A stretch of DNA of 64,000 nucleotides from Domibacillus indicus (GCF_000970685.1 NZ_LAJB01000007.1:558001-622000), one strand, 5' to 3'. Shown: positions 23,940 to 33,625, counted from the stretch's first letter. Notes: generated by a model from the letters alone, not told the origin. Made by a program: numbers and translations.

Positions 23940-26222
23940 CTATGCAGCTTCGAGCCGTCCGTATTGCTTTTTAAACTGGGCGCGGAAGTAAATGGCTGTC
24001 ACCATTATGTTGAATAACGCAAAGCCGATCAGAACAGCAGTATTCTGCCACATAAACGAATAATCGCCGCTTGAAATAACCGCCCTGAATCCCTTGATCG
24101 AATAAGCCATCGGCAGAATACTCGTAATATGCTGAAGCGGTTTTGGAATCAATTCCAGCGGAAACGTTCCGCCGCTTGCTGTCAGCTGGCTGATTAAAAT
24201 AAGCACCGCAATAAACCGGCCAGGATTTCCAAGAATGGTTGCAAGCATTTGAATAAGTGTCATAAAAGACGCACTGGCAATAAAAGCCAGAAGGAAAAAG
24301 CGCGGAACGCTTTGCACCTCTAACTGAAGAACGGCAAGCAGGAAAAGAGTTGCTGCTGCAGCCTGGCACAAACCGACCAGTAAAAAGACGCCAAGCTTGC
24401 CGGCATACCACGCAAGACCGCTTTTTGGCCGTTCAGGCGTGTCTTTCAGCGGGAAAATGATGGTCAGCATAATCGCACCGACGAATAACCCGAGCGACAG
24501 CATATAAGGAGCCATGCCCGTACCGTAATTCGGCACTTCATGGAACGCTTTTTTATCTATCTGAACTGGATCTGCTACCATGTCATACGTCTGATCATCC
24601 GCTTTTACTTCTCCTGATTCATCGGCGGCTTTTGCTAATTCCGTCTGCAATTCTTTTGTTCCTTTTTCCAGCTCCTCTGAGCCTTTAGTAAGCTTCTCTG
24701 AACCGGAGACAAGCTTGCCTGCACCATCCGATAATTGGTGAGATCCGTCTGTGAGCTCTGCTAAGCCGGAAAAAAGATCATCCGCACCTTTTGCAAGAGA
24801 GTCAGCCCCGGTTTTCGCTTCAGCTGTTTTTTCGCTGATCGTATTCAAGCCGGACAGCAGCGTTTCCTCTCCTGTTTGAAGATTTGTTGTACCGTTATAC
24901 AGCTTTCCGGCTCCTTCTGCCAAATCTCCAAGACCTATTTGAAGCTGCTCCTGGCCGGATTGAATTTGCCCAAGACCTTTTGAAAGTTCTTCCATTTTTT
25001 CCGCCATTGAGCCGGAAACTGCTTTATTTATTTCATCAGCCCCTGTTGCAATCTGGCTGCTTCCGTCCTGCAGTTGATCAAATCCAGCTGAAATGCCGGT
25101 GTTTAATTCCTCTTGCTGGGCGGCCATGTCTTTCTGGAGTTCAGCAAGCTGTTCTTTTGTCATCACCTGTGACAGCATTGGCATCAGCTGCTCCATCTGT
25201 GTTTTTTGAGCAGCTGCAATTTGGCTTTTCAATTCCGTTTCAAATTGCCCCATGCCTTCAGTTAACTCGCCGGCTCCTGAGGAAAGAGAAGCTGTTCCAT
25301 CTGCTAAAGCAGGAATTTGCTCATGGAACTGGTCTACACCGCTTTTTGCCGCGGCGGTTCCATCAAGCAGCTCTGGCATGCTTTCATTCGCCGACGATAA
25401 TCCGTCTTGAAGTTCAGCCGCGCCTGTTACAAGCTGATCAGTCCCGTCCTTAAGCTGCTCTCCTCCTTCTGCAAGCTTCGCCTGTCCGTCTGAAAGCTGG
25501 CCTATTCCTTTAGAAAGAGCAGCCGCTCCGTCCGCTACTTCTTTAGAGCCTGTACCTGCTTGTTCCACCCCTGAAGCAAAAGAAACCGAGCTGTCCGCCA
25601 ATGATTCCAGCTTTTCTTTTAATTGGGCTGTTCCATCTTTTATTTTTACCGCTCCTTCATCAAGCTTCCCGGCCCCATTTCCTGCTTCCAAATATCCCTC
25701 GCTCATTTTTTTGACCGTGTCAAACATGGTTTTGGCATATGTTTTGGTGACATCCTTTTGAATAGATGTCCGAATTTCTTTTATGGCCGACTGGCCGATT
25801 TGCGAAGAAATAAAATTATAGCTTTCATTGGGTGTATAGATTAATTCAAGTTTTTCAGGATTATCATCCAGCAGCGTTGTGGCATTGTTTGAAAAGTTTT
25901 CCGGTATTTCGATCATCAGATAATATTTCTGCTGCTTTAAACCGGCTGATGCCTCTTGTTTTGTAACGGTGTCAAAAGCAAAATCATCACTTTTCTTAAG
26001 CTCCTTTTGCAGCTCCTTCCCGATGTTGAGTTTCTCTCCTTCAAATTCCGCTCCTTTGTCATTATTCACAACGGCAACCGGCAGCTGGTTCAAATGGCCG
26101 TATGGATCCCAAAATGCCCATAAAAAAACGCCGGAGTATAAAAGAGGAATCATCATTACTGCAATAATTGAAATAATGAGCATCCGATTTCCAACGATTT
26201 CTTTTAGTTCTTTCCGAAACAT
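23940..26222 (-). CDS. yhgE: YhgE/Pip-family membrane protein
   Basis: 760 aa from ATG 26222 behind AAGGAGGTAATAAAG; an earlier in-frame ATG at 26255 lies inside the putative operator. One N-terminal helix (about 15-40), a long extracytoplasmic region, then five C-terminal helices (YMLSLGLFVGAIMLTIIFPL onward), the ABC-2-type permease layout of YhgE/phage infection protein. The extracytoplasmic part has many heptad-like repeats (LSDGQAKLAEGGEQLKDG, LTDGSHQLSDGAGKLVSG) expected to form an elongated coil. Relatives serve as phage receptors or in type VII secretion (EsaA-like). The regulator gene yhgD is just upstream and their operators match. Confidence 0.88.
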   Translation of the reverse strand: MFRKELKEIVGNRMLIISIIAVMMIPLLYSGVFLWAFWDPYGHLNQLPVAVVNNDKGAEFEGEKLNIGKELQKELKKSDDFAFDTVTKQEASAGLKQQKYYLMIEIPENFSNNATTLLDDNPEKLELIYTPNESYNFISSQIGQSAIKEIRTSIQKDVTKTYAKTMFDTVKKMSEGYLEAGNGAGKLDEGAVKIKDGTAQLKEKLESLADSSVSFASGVEQAGTGSKEVADGAAALSKGIGQLSDGQAKLAEGGEQLKDGTDQLVTGAAELQDGLSSANESMPELLDGTAAAKSGVDQFHEQIPALADGTASLSSGAGELTEGMGQFETELKSQIAAAQKTQMEQLMPMLSQVMTKEQLAELQKDMAAQQEELNTGISAGFDQLQDGSSQIATGADEINKAVSGSMAEKMEELSKGLGQIQSGQEQLQIGLGDLAEGAGKLYNGTTNLQTGEETLLSGLNTISEKTAEAKTGADSLAKGADDLFSGLAELTDGSHQLSDGAGKLVSGSEKLTKGSEELEKGTKELQTELAKAADESGEVKADDQTYDMVADPVQIDKKAFHEVPNYGTGMAPYMLSLGLFVGAIMLTIIFPLKDTPERPKSGLAWYAGKLGVFLLVGLCQAAAATLFLLAVLQLEVQSVPRFFLLAFIASASFMTLIQMLATILGNPGRFIAVLILISQLTASGGTFPLELIPKPLQHITSILPMAYSIKGFRAVISSGDYSFMWQNTAVLIGFALFNIMVTAIYFRAQFKKQYGRLEAA

Positions 26223-26239
26223 CTTTATTACCTCCTTAG

Positions 26240-26262
26240 TGACCGGTTTGTTCATTTAGTCA
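26240..26262. promoter_or_regulatory. Degenerate TetR-type operator before yhgE
   Basis: 23-bp site with ends TGACC/GGTCA-like: plus strand TGACCGGTTTG...TTTAGTCA. It has the same length and outer half-sites (TGACNAAA and GGTCA on the minus strand) as the perfect operator in front of yhgD, so both genes are probably controlled by YhgD. Confidence 0.5.
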
Positions 26263-26285
26263 ATTTAATGAAAAAAGAAAGACCC

Positions 26286-26858
26286 TTACCGGGCCATTCC
26301 CTTAAATACATATAATTCAAATGTTTGTGCGATTTCTTCTTTTGTAAGCGCATGGCCGCGCCGTTCCCAGTCTGCGACAAGCGTTACATACAATTTCAGC
26401 ATAATGAACGCTGCAAGTTCAGGGTCTGTTTCTTGAATCTCTTTTCGCTCCATTGCTTCTTTTGCTTGTGCAGCGATATAACTGACAATTGCATCTTCCA
26501 TTTTTTTTAACGCTTCTGCTACAGCAGGCGTTCCCATTTCTTTTTCTTCCTGAAACAGCTTTACAGCGAGCTGATGTTTTGTCCGAAAAGCTAAAATTTC
26601 AAACAGGGCCCGGTGCACATTTTCATGAAAAGAAGCATCCGGTTTGATCACTGCTTCCGCTGCTTCCTTCATCTCTTGAATTAATGTTGTTAATATATCT
26701 TCAAACAACTCTTCTTTGTTTTTAAAAAAAGTATAAATCGTTCCTTTGCCAACATTCGCAAGCCTGGCTACCTGATCCATCGTCGTTGCCTTATAGCCGA
26801 ACATAGTAAACGACTTTGTCGCTGCTTCAATAATGTCTTTTTTTCGGCCAGACACCAT
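26286..26858 (-). CDS. yhgD: TetR/AcrR-family regulator YhgD
   Basis: 190 aa. N-terminal helix-turn-helix: IIEAATKSFTMFGYKATTMD then ANVGKGTIYTFFKNKEELF, classical TetR. The C-terminal ligand domain carries no recognisable ligand signature. Start ATG 26858 lies 4 bp after AGAGGTGG. A perfect 9-bp inverted repeat 15 bp upstream is the likely autoregulatory operator, and a weaker copy stands before yhgE. Paired order yhgD-yhgE is as in B. subtilis. Confidence 0.9.
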   Translation of the reverse strand: MVSGRKKDIIEAATKSFTMFGYKATTMDQVARLANVGKGTIYTFFKNKEELFEDILTTLIQEMKEAAEAVIKPDASFHENVHRALFEILAFRTKHQLAVKLFQEEKEMGTPAVAEALKKMEDAIVSYIAAQAKEAMERKEIQETDPELAAFIMLKLYVTLVADWERRGHALTKEEIAQTFELYVFKGMAR

Positions 26859-26873
26859 TCAACCACCTCTTTT

Positions 26874-26896
26874 TGACCAAAATAATGTTTTGGTCA
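26874..26896. promoter_or_regulatory. Perfect palindromic operator of the yhgD regulator gene
   Basis: TGACCAAAA (26874-26882), 5-bp centre, TTTTGGTCA (26888-26896). All nine positions pair. It sits directly upstream of the yhgD RBS, the usual place for TetR autorepression. Confidence 0.75.
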
Positions 26897-26941
26897 TTTA
26901 GTTCTAACGATAGTTTATTCCTGCTTCGTTTGTTTGTCAAC

Positions 26942-26970
26942 AAAAAATCCCGCCAAAAAGGCGGGATTTA
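26942..26970 (-). terminator. Terminator after hemH
   Basis: ATCCCGCC / GGCGGGAT stem with 5-nt loop and T6 on the minus strand. Confidence 0.85.
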
Positions 26971-26975
26971 TCTTA

Positions 26976-27917
26976 TCATTTCCCTTTCTCTTTTAAATGC
27001 TTGAGAACTACGTCTCCAAGCGCCTCGATAAATTCGGGACGTGCATTTGGCATTGGCGGACGGTAGTAGCCGGCACCAATGTCATCTGTTACGACTTTAC
27101 ATTCGTAATCGTTGTCAAACAATACTTCTAGATGATCAGCCACAAACCCGGCCGGTACGTATACAAACGCTTTGTACCCATCTTGCTCATAAAGATCACG
27201 CGTTAAATCCTGTACGTCCGGTCCAATCCAGGGCTCCGGTGTGTTGCCGGCACTTTGCCAGCCGACTGCGTAATGTTTAACGCCCGCTGCTTCTGCAAGC
27301 AGATCCGCCGTTTCTTTTAATTGCTGTGGATATGGATCACCTGCTGCAATAATTTTCTCCGGCAGGCTGTGCGCCGATACGATTAAAACAAACTTCTGTT
27401 TTTCTTCTTCTGTCATTGTGTCAACAGTTCTCTTTATTTGTTCAGACCAGTACTGGATAAATTTCGGCTCGCGGTACCAGCTTTCAACCGATGTGATCGC
27501 AGGCCCGTCAATTTTTGCTGATTCTTCCGCCGCCCGCTCATTATATGATTTTACGCTGAACGTAGAGAAATGCGGTGCAAGAACGATGGAAACCGCCTCT
27601 TCGATGCCGTCTTCTTTCATTTGATAAACAGCATCTTCAATAAATGGTTCAATGTGCTTTAAGCCGATATAAAGCTTAAATTCGATATCCTGCTGTGTTT
27701 CATTTAAAAAGTCAGTCAGCCCCTGCGCCTGCTCCTGAGTAATTTTCGCAAGCGGTGAAATACCGCCAATTGCTTCATAACGGCTGCGCAAATCTTCAAG
27801 AGCTTCCTCGGACGGCTTGCGGCCGTGACGAATGTGTGTGTAATACCGTTCAATATCTTCTTCTTTGTATGGCGTCCCATAAGCCATTACAAGAAGGCCC
27901 ATTGTTTTTTTTGCCAT
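26976..27917 (-). CDS. hemH: Ferrochelatase HemH (coproporphyrin ferrochelatase CpfC)
   Basis: 313-aa cytoplasmic enzyme that inserts ferrous iron into the porphyrin macrocycle; in Firmicutes the substrate is coproporphyrin [24 protein letters not shown] near the N-terminus and the active-site histidine segment [13 protein letters not shown] (about 180) are present, as are [19 protein letters not shown] and [19 protein letters not shown]. Start ATG 27917 follows GAGGTGGATAAGC; five extra codons upstream lack an RBS. It follows hemE by 67 bp. The usual third gene, hemY, does not follow: a terminator comes right after hemH. Confidence 0.96.
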   Translation of the reverse strand: MAKKTMGLLVMAYGTPYKEEDIERYYTHIRHGRKPSEEALEDLRSRYEAIGGISPLAKITQEQAQGLTDFLNETQQDIEFKLYIGLKHIEPFIEDAVYQMKEDGIEEAVSIVLAPHFSTFSVKSYNERAAEESAKIDGPAITSVESWYREPKFIQYWSEQIKRTVDTMTEEEKQKFVLIVSAHSLPEKIIAAGDPYPQQLKETADLLAEAAGVKHYAVGWQSAGNTPEPWIGPDVQDLTRDLYEQDGYKAFVYVPAGFVADHLEVLFDNDYECKVVTDDIGAGYYRPPMPNARPEFIEALGDVVLKHLKEKGK

Positions 27918-27984
27918 GCTTATCCACCTCATTTAATTCATTGCTTGCTTTAAATTGTAAAAAATGATTCTTTAACTAGTATGT

Positions 27985-29016
27985 TTATCTGGCTGTGTAT
28001 TCATGAACAAAAGCAGTGAGGCGTTTTAAAGTGTCCGGGTTTACTTCCGGAAACACTCCATGCCCCAGGTTAAAAATGTGGCCTGGAGAGGCCATACCCT
28101 GATCCAGTATGGCTTTTGCCCGTTCTTCAATAACCTCCCATGGAGCGAGCAGAATGGCCGGATCCAGATTCCCCTGCAATGTTTTCGTCAAGCCTATATC
28201 CCGTGCTTCTGAAATTTGCATACGCCAATCCAACCCGACTACATCAAGCGGCAGGTCGTGCCATTCCTTTGCCAGATGGCTCGCACCTACACCAAACATA
28301 ATAAGCGGCACATTTTCTGAGCGCAGTTCGCTAAAAATACGCTCCATTACCGGCTTAATGAATATACGGTAATCTGCTACATTTAAAGCTCCGACCCATG
28401 AATCAAAGATCTGTACCGCTCTGGCACCCGCTTTCACCTGGGAGCGGACGTATGTAACTGTCATATCTGCTAATTTATCCATTAAAGCAAACCAGGCTTT
28501 TGGCTCTGCATACATAAACGCTTTTGTTTTATTATAATTTTTAGAGGGACCGCCTTCGATCATATAGCTTGCCAGCGTAAACGGAGCACCGGCAAATCCA
28601 ATAAGCGGCACGTTAAGCTGCTCTTCTGTTAAGAGACGGATTGTTTCAAGAACATACGGTACGTCGCTCTCCGGATCAATCTCGCCAAGCTTTTCCACGT
28701 CTGCCATCGAGCGGATTGGATTCTCGATAACCGGGCCGATACCAGATTTGATATCAACATTCACACCGATAGAGGGAAGCGGCGACATAATGTCTTTATA
28801 TAAAATCGCTGCATCTACATCATATTGCTCAACTGGAAGGCGTGTAACATAAGCGCAGATTTCCGGCTGATGGGTAATTTCAAATAAAGAATACTTTTCT
28901 TTTAGTTCTCGGTATTCCGGCTGCGAACGCCCCGCCTGGCGCATATACCAGACCGGCGTATAATCGGTTTTCTCGCCCCTTGCCGCTTTTAGGAATGTAT
29001 CGTTCAAATGCCTCAT
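27985..29016 (-). CDS. hemE: Uroporphyrinogen decarboxylase HemE
   Basis: 343 aa, the usual length. Converts uroporphyrinogen III to coproporphyrinogen III by four decarboxylations. Signature [20 protein letters not shown] (about 20-40) with the substrate-binding arginines, [13 protein letters not shown] with the catalytic Asp, and the C-terminal [19 protein letters not shown] are intact. Divergent from hmoB with a 177-bp intergenic region; first gene of hemEH. A TATAAT at about 29066-29071 on the minus strand is a candidate -10. Confidence 0.97.
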   Translation of the reverse strand: MRHLNDTFLKAARGEKTDYTPVWYMRQAGRSQPEYRELKEKYSLFEITHQPEICAYVTRLPVEQYDVDAAILYKDIMSPLPSIGVNVDIKSGIGPVIENPIRSMADVEKLGEIDPESDVPYVLETIRLLTEEQLNVPLIGFAGAPFTLASYMIEGGPSKNYNKTKAFMYAEPKAWFALMDKLADMTVTYVRSQVKAGARAVQIFDSWVGALNVADYRIFIKPVMERIFSELRSENVPLIMFGVGASHLAKEWHDLPLDVVGLDWRMQISEARDIGLTKTLQGNLDPAILLAPWEVIEERAKAILDQGMASPGHIFNLGHGVFPEVNPDTLKRLTAFVHEYTAR

Positions 29017-29190
29017 ATAGATTGGGTGCCACCTTTCAACTATGACAGATTAGAATTACTATTGATTATTATAGCTTACCGTTCTGTACATTTCACTAAA
29101 AGGATGTTTTGTTCGCAAATTTGCCAAACGAATGTGTTGAAATTGGAAAGACGGGTACAGAAAAAGATATACTATTACTTGAGGTGATAA

Positions 29191-29701
<511 letters not shown>

Positions 29702-29703
<2 letters not shown>

Positions 29704-29736
29704 AAGCCAGAGGATGGGCTGCCATCCTCTGGCTTT
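29702..29736. terminator. Bidirectional terminator between hmoB and ecsB
   Basis: AAAGCCAGAGGATGG / CCATCCTCTGGCTTT, 15-bp perfect stem with GCTG loop. Confidence 0.9.
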
Positions 29737-29775
29737 ACCAGTTTCATATTTGCTTAAACCGCTGCTCCAGCGCCC

Positions 29776-30984
29776 CTATAAACGGTTTATTTTCTTCAGC
29801 CGCGCAGGTGCGTATATCCAGACGAAGAAAAGCGTAAAAGTAACAGATGCGGCGAGGACAATGGCTCCTTCCATCAATCCGGCCGATAAAGCTGAAACAC
29901 CGAACACAATAGATTGAATCAGCAGAATTCTCATAAGCAGATTCTGTACCGCCCTGCTCTTTCCTTCTTCTCCTTCTGGATACAGCCGGGGCCAGATAAT
30001 ATATCCATGCCTTGCTGAAATAGGCAGCAGCTGAAAACCGGTTAAGTATAAAAACAAGAGAGCAGCAATTAACTGAACCGGCAGCAGGCCGCTAAGGGCA
30101 ATAATAAATGCGCTGATAGCCGTGAGCCGGACAAACAGGCCGCTGTATTCGCTCATGCGCACAAAAGTGCGGGCCAGCAAATACGTATAGGTTCCCTTTT
30201 CAGAACCAGGAAGCAGGCCATCAAGCCACGCACGCCGCTTTACTGTTCCACGCAGATGAGGAACATCGGTAAACATATTGGCGAGCCGGTAAAAAGCAGC
30301 CATTCTTTTTTCTTCAAGATCAGCCAGCAGCTCCCATTTTAATGGCCTGTTTCCAATGCGGCCCATGTAGAAAATCCAAAACACCATGAATAACAAAGCG
30401 ATTCCTGCGAGTCCATACTCTGCAGAAAAAACGGCAAACAAAAAAGCGGCATTTAAAAGCAGACGAATAGCCATATCGCCCATTCTCACATCATTTGACG
30501 GCACATTTAACGCTTCAAGCCGGCAAAATAAATTCCACAGCTTTGCCGCGAGCACCGCGCCCAAAAATACAAAAAAATTGCCGAATCCCGTGCCTTCTGC
30601 TTTTGCATACATCGGCATAGCAAAGGCTAAAAGCGCGATTAAAAGATAGCTTTGTGCCGCGAAGCTTGTCCAGGCCGCTTTTCGAAAATAAGGCTTCATT
30701 TCACTTTCGAGAGGAAGTAAGTAAACGGTATCCGGCCGTTTTATATATGTATAAACAGGACTCCACGCCAGCACAATCCCCATTACAGCCGCCATAATAA
30801 GTACTGCTGGAAAACCTTCTTCGATGGTTTCTACCCAGCCGCTGTAGTAAAACAGAAGCGCTCCCAGCGCGAATACAAGCACAAACAGCAAATGATCATT
30901 CAGCATATAGCGTGTATATTTGCGAATTTCTGCATAATACGCGGATGATCGTTCTTTGAACAGCTCGTTAACTGAAAATTTCAT
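29776..30984 (-). CDS. ecsB: ABC transporter permease EcsB
   Basis: 402 aa, about nine hydrophobic helices. N-terminal cytoplasmic stretch MKFSVNELFKERSSAYYAEIRKYTRYMLND and the VYTYIKRPDTVYLLPLESEM loop match EcsB. With EcsA it forms an ABC exporter needed for normal intramembrane proteolysis, secretion, competence and sporulation in B. subtilis; the transported substrate is not settled. ATG 30984 overlaps the ecsA stop by 4 nt. The third B. subtilis gene, ecsC, is not here but at 57.9 kb. Confidence 0.93.
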   Translation of the reverse strand: MKFSVNELFKERSSAYYAEIRKYTRYMLNDHLLFVLVFALGALLFYYSGWVETIEEGFPAVLIMAAVMGIVLAWSPVYTYIKRPDTVYLLPLESEMKPYFRKAAWTSFAAQSYLLIALLAFAMPMYAKAEGTGFGNFFVFLGAVLAAKLWNLFCRLEALNVPSNDVRMGDMAIRLLLNAAFLFAVFSAEYGLAGIALLFMVFWIFYMGRIGNRPLKWELLADLEEKRMAAFYRLANMFTDVPHLRGTVKRRAWLDGLLPGSEKGTYTYLLARTFVRMSEYSGLFVRLTAISAFIIALSGLLPVQLIAALLFLYLTGFQLLPISARHGYIIWPRLYPEGEEGKSRAVQNLLMRILLIQSIVFGVSALSAGLMEGAIVLAASVTFTLFFVWIYAPARLKKINRL

Positions 30985-31718
30985 CGTACCGCTTCCTTCG
31001 TCAATTCCACATAAATATCATCAAGTGCGGCATCCGGCATGGCAAACTCACGGCGCAGTTCTTCCATCGTTCCTTTTGCCCGCACTTTTCCGTCGTGTAA
31101 AATGATAAACCGGTCACAATATCTTTCAGCAGTTGCCAAAATGTGCGTAGACATTAAAATACCAGCACCGCTTTCTTTCATTTTACTCATTAAATCAAGA
31201 AGCGAGCGGATGCCCAGCGGATCCAGCCCGACAAAGGGTTCATCAATGATATAAAGAGAGGGCTCTGTTAAAAAAGCACCCATGATCATGACTTTTTGTT
31301 TCATCCCTTTAGAAAAGTGCGCAGGAAACCACTTCATCTTCTCATTAAGACGAAACTCTTTTAACAGCGGATCAATCCGCTCTTTATATGTTTGTTCCGG
31401 CAGGCCATATGCTGATGCCGTTAAACGCATATGCTCCTCAAGTGTAAGTTCATCGTACAGCACCGGTGTTTCCGGCACAAATGAAAATTGGCGGCGGTAA
31501 TCCGAAGGATTTTGTTCAAGCGTCAATCCATTAATTTTCACGCTTCCCTTTACCGGTTCCATTAAGCCGATAATATGCTTGATGGCTGTGCTTTTGCCGG
31601 CACCGTTTAAGCCGATAAGGCCGACAAGCTGCCCTTTGCCCACTTCAAACGACACATCATGCAGCACCGGTTTCCTTGTGTACCCGCCGGTGATATTTTC
31701 CACAGATAATAATGACAT
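30981..31718 (-). CDS. ecsA: ABC transporter ATP-binding protein EcsA
   Basis: 245 aa from ATG 31718 behind AAAGGG; the open frame upstream reads into the hit promoter region. Walker A GLIGLNGAGKSTAIKHI (about 38), signature FSKGMKQKVMIMGA, Walker B LYIIDEPFVGLDPLG and switch histidine in MSTHILATAERYCD are all intact. Pairs with EcsB. Divergent from hit, as in B. subtilis, so the short 127-bp spacer must hold both promoters. Confidence 0.95.
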   Translation of the reverse strand: MSLLSVENITGGYTRKPVLHDVSFEVGKGQLVGLIGLNGAGKSTAIKHIIGLMEPVKGSVKINGLTLEQNPSDYRRQFSFVPETPVLYDELTLEEHMRLTASAYGLPEQTYKERIDPLLKEFRLNEKMKWFPAHFSKGMKQKVMIMGAFLTEPSLYIIDEPFVGLDPLGIRSLLDLMSKMKESGAGILMSTHILATAERYCDRFIILHDGKVRAKGTMEELRREFAMPDAALDDIYVELTKEAVR

Positions 31719-31845
31719 TCGAAAACGCCCTTTCCTCTCAATAGTTACACGTATCATACCAAAATTCTGGCCGGAGCACATAGTTCCCTGCATTTAGATT
31801 GTATGCTACACTTTTTGTACAATTATATAAAAGGAGTGATAAACT

Positions 31846-32256
31846 ATGGATAACTGTATTTTTTGCAAAATCATCAATGGAGATATTCCATCCGCAAAAG
31901 TATATGAAGATGAAAACGTATATGCTTTTTTAGACATCAGCCAGGTCACAAAAGGCCATACCCTTGTTATTCCAAAGATACATAAAGAGAATATTTTTGA
32001 GCTGGAGACAGAGGCAGCCGGCCCTTTTTTTGAATCCGTAAAAAAAACAGCAGACGCCCTTCAATCTGCTTTTTCGCCAAAAGGATTAAACCTGTTAAAC
32101 AACAACGGTGAAACTGCCGGCCAAACGGTTTTTCATTATCACATTCATTTAATTCCGCGCTACGGATCAGAAGATGGCTTCCACCCTGTTTTTAAAGAAA
32201 ACAACAGCGGCCATGACCTTGAAGGCATAGCCGCCGAAATCCGGTCTCATCTATAA
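31846..32256 (+). CDS. hit: HIT-family nucleotide hydrolase Hit
   Basis: 136 aa. CIFCKIINGDIPSAKVYED with a zinc-type CxxC at the N-terminus, GHTLVIPKIHKENIF, and the histidine triad HYHIHLIPR (about 98-106) are diagnostic of HIT (HinT-like) purine nucleoside phosphoramidases. ATG 31846 follows AAAAGGAGTGATAAACT. Its 3' end overlaps a small convergent gene by 10 nt. Cytoplasmic; physiological substrate unknown. Confidence 0.93.
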   Translation: MDNCIFCKIINGDIPSAKVYEDENVYAFLDISQVTKGHTLVIPKIHKENIFELETEAAGPFFESVKKTADALQSAFSPKGLNLLNNNGETAGQTVFHYHIHLIPRYGSEDGFHPVFKENNSGHDLEGIAAEIRSHL

Positions 32257-32423
32257 GAAAGCAGAATCGCTGCCATAACGGATAAAACGCTTATCAAGCT
32301 GAACTGGCCTGCTCTCTTTTTCAGCAGGTGGTTTCTGCTTCTGTGAGCTTCTTTCATATGATAAAGGGAGCTCGCAAATAAGATAAATCCACTTGATAAA
32401 AGGGCAAAAATAAGTCCCTGCAT
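32247..32423 (-). CDS. Small two-helix membrane protein (58 aa), unrecognised
   Basis: ATG 32423 with AAGGAGACGATAGC before it; stop at 32247 inside the end of hit. Peptide begins MQGLIFALLSSGFILFASSL (helix 1), a basic loop HRSRNHLLKKRAGQ, then SLISVLSVMAAILLSYR (helix 2). A hairpin membrane peptide with a strongly positive loop. The good RBS and two clean hydrophobic helices support coding. Function unknown. Confidence 0.6.
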   Translation of the reverse strand: MQGLIFALLSSGFILFASSLYHMKEAHRSRNHLLKKRAGQFSLISVLSVMAAILLSYR

Positions 32424-32444
32424 GCTATCGTCTCCTTCTTATGT

Positions 32445-32470
32445 GTTTGTTCCTTTCTTTTTTAGGGAAC
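32445..32470 (+). promoter_or_regulatory. Possible sigma-B promoter of yhaH
   Basis: GTTTGT, 14-bp spacer, GGGAAC. The -10 fits sigma B (GGGWAW) well; the -35 matches 4 of 6 positions of GTTTAA. YtxH-domain genes are often general-stress genes. A TATATATA element downstream is an alternative vegetative -10. Confidence 0.4.
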
Positions 32471-32523
32471 GATATCATATATATATGCAGGCTAAAAATA
32501 GGAATGATTAACGAGGTGAAAAA

Positions 32524-32895
32524 ATGAACAAAAAAGCATTTTTTACTGGAATTGCTGCCGGGCTTGCTGCCGGGGCTTCCGCTGCACTGTTAACTACGCC
32601 GATGAGCGGCCAGGACAGACGGGCTAACTTAAAAGACAAGCAGGTATCAGCAAAACTAGCAACGATGGAAATCAAAGACAATGCCGGCCAGGTAAAAGAG
32701 TCCGTAAAACGTCTGGTCGAAACGGCAAAGCAAGAAGTGCCGGAAAAAGTAAACAGTATTAAAACAAATGCTATGCTTTGGAAAGAAAGCATTGACCCGA
32801 ACGTTAAAACACTTCAAAAAGAAATCACCAACATACAAAAAACAGTCGGTGATTTACAGGAAACCCTGCCGCAGCCGCCTGCATCGGACAAATAA
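32524..32895 (+). CDS. yhaH: YtxH-domain protein YhaH
   Basis: 123 aa. One glycine/alanine-rich N-terminal helix (FFTGIAAGLAAGASAALLTTP) ends in the SGQDRRANL-like stretch typical of YtxH proteins; the rest is a long amphipathic helical tail (DNAGQVKESVKRLVETAKQE). Membrane-associated, probably coiled-coil. RBS GAGGTGAAAAA before ATG 32524. It sits between hit and hpr as in B. subtilis. Role unknown, stress-related by family. Confidence 0.8.
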   Translation: MNKKAFFTGIAAGLAAGASAALLTTPMSGQDRRANLKDKQVSAKLATMEIKDNAGQVKESVKRLVETAKQEVPEKVNSIKTNAMLWKESIDPNVKTLQKEITNIQKTVGDLQETLPQPPASDK

Positions 32896-32903
32896 CGAAT
32901 CTT

Positions 32904-32937
32904 ACGGAAGGTTTTCCTTCCGTTTGTTTTTATTTTT
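32904..32937 (+). terminator. Terminator after yhaH
   Basis: ACGGAAGG-TTTT-CCTTCCGT followed by TTGTTTTTATTTTT. Confidence 0.85.
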
Positions 32938-33031
32938 CAGCTTATTCTAAATTTTTGTGAATTTCCTCTTTCTATTTTTTTATTTTATTGGCATAATATA
33001 AATCAATAAAAATAGATTTGAGGTGGAAGAT

Positions 33032-33625
33032 ATTAATAAAGCAAACGGCTCAGCGTCGACTCATCAATATACAATGAAAGAAGCATTTATGTTCAGCCAG
33101 CGAATGGCCCAGCTTTCAAAAGCTTTATGGAAGGCAGTCGAAAAAGACTGGCAGCGATGGATTAAGCCTTATGATTTAAACATCAATGAACATCACATTT
33201 TATGGATTGCCCATCATTTAAAAGGAGCTTCTATTTCTGATGTGGCTAACTTCGGAGTCATGCACGTATCGACAGCTTTTAACTTCTCTAAAAAACTAGA
33301 AGAACGCGGATTCCTGACGTTTTCTAAAAAAGAAGATGATAAGCGAAATACGTATATTGAAATTACACCGGCAGGCGAAAACTTGATTTTTGATTTAATG
33401 GAACAATACGATCCTGAATCAAATCTTGTTTTCTCCGGCAGTGAGCCGCTTCGTGAATTGTTTGGGAAATTTCCGGATCTGGCCGAGCTGATGGCTATTA
33501 TTAAAAATATTTACGGAGACGACTTTATGGATATTTTCGAAACATCTATCCATAATATTGAACGGGATTTTGATGAAAAAAATAGAGAACTGAAGAGGGC
33601 TGAACGTCCTCAAACATCCGGATAA
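33032..33625 (+). CDS. scoC: MarR-family transition-state regulator ScoC (Hpr)
   Basis: About 197 aa. The core [24 protein letters not shown]-like region, [38 protein letters not shown] (recognition helix) and [18 protein letters not shown] are highly similar to B. subtilis Hpr/ScoC, which represses extracellular proteases, sporulation and competence genes. The start is unusual: the frame opens with a GTG at 33023 that overlaps the only good RBS (GAGGTGG, 33020-33026). That RBS is ideally placed for ATT at 33032; the first in-frame ATG (33074) has no RBS. I list the ATT start; GTG remains possible. Followed by a terminator-like hairpin. Confidence 0.85.
   Translation: MNKANGSASTHQYTMKEAFMFSQRMAQLSKALWKAVEKDWQRWIKPYDLNINEHHILWIAHHLKGASISDVANFGVMHVSTAFNFSKKLEERGFLTFSKKEDDKRNTYIEITPAGENLIFDLMEQYDPESNLVFSGSEPLRELFGKFPDLAELMAIIKNIYGDDFMDIFETSIHNIERDFDEKNRELKRAERPQTSG

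Noticed and set aside
24884-25453. 189-codon frame antisense to yhgE
   Set aside because: It arises from the repetitive Gly/Leu-rich YhgE repeats read backwards.
24600-25600. Repeated DNA resembling an array
   Set aside because: Repeats are degenerate, in frame and encode the LxxGxxxLxxG pattern of YhgE. No uniform repeats or spacers, so not CRISPR.
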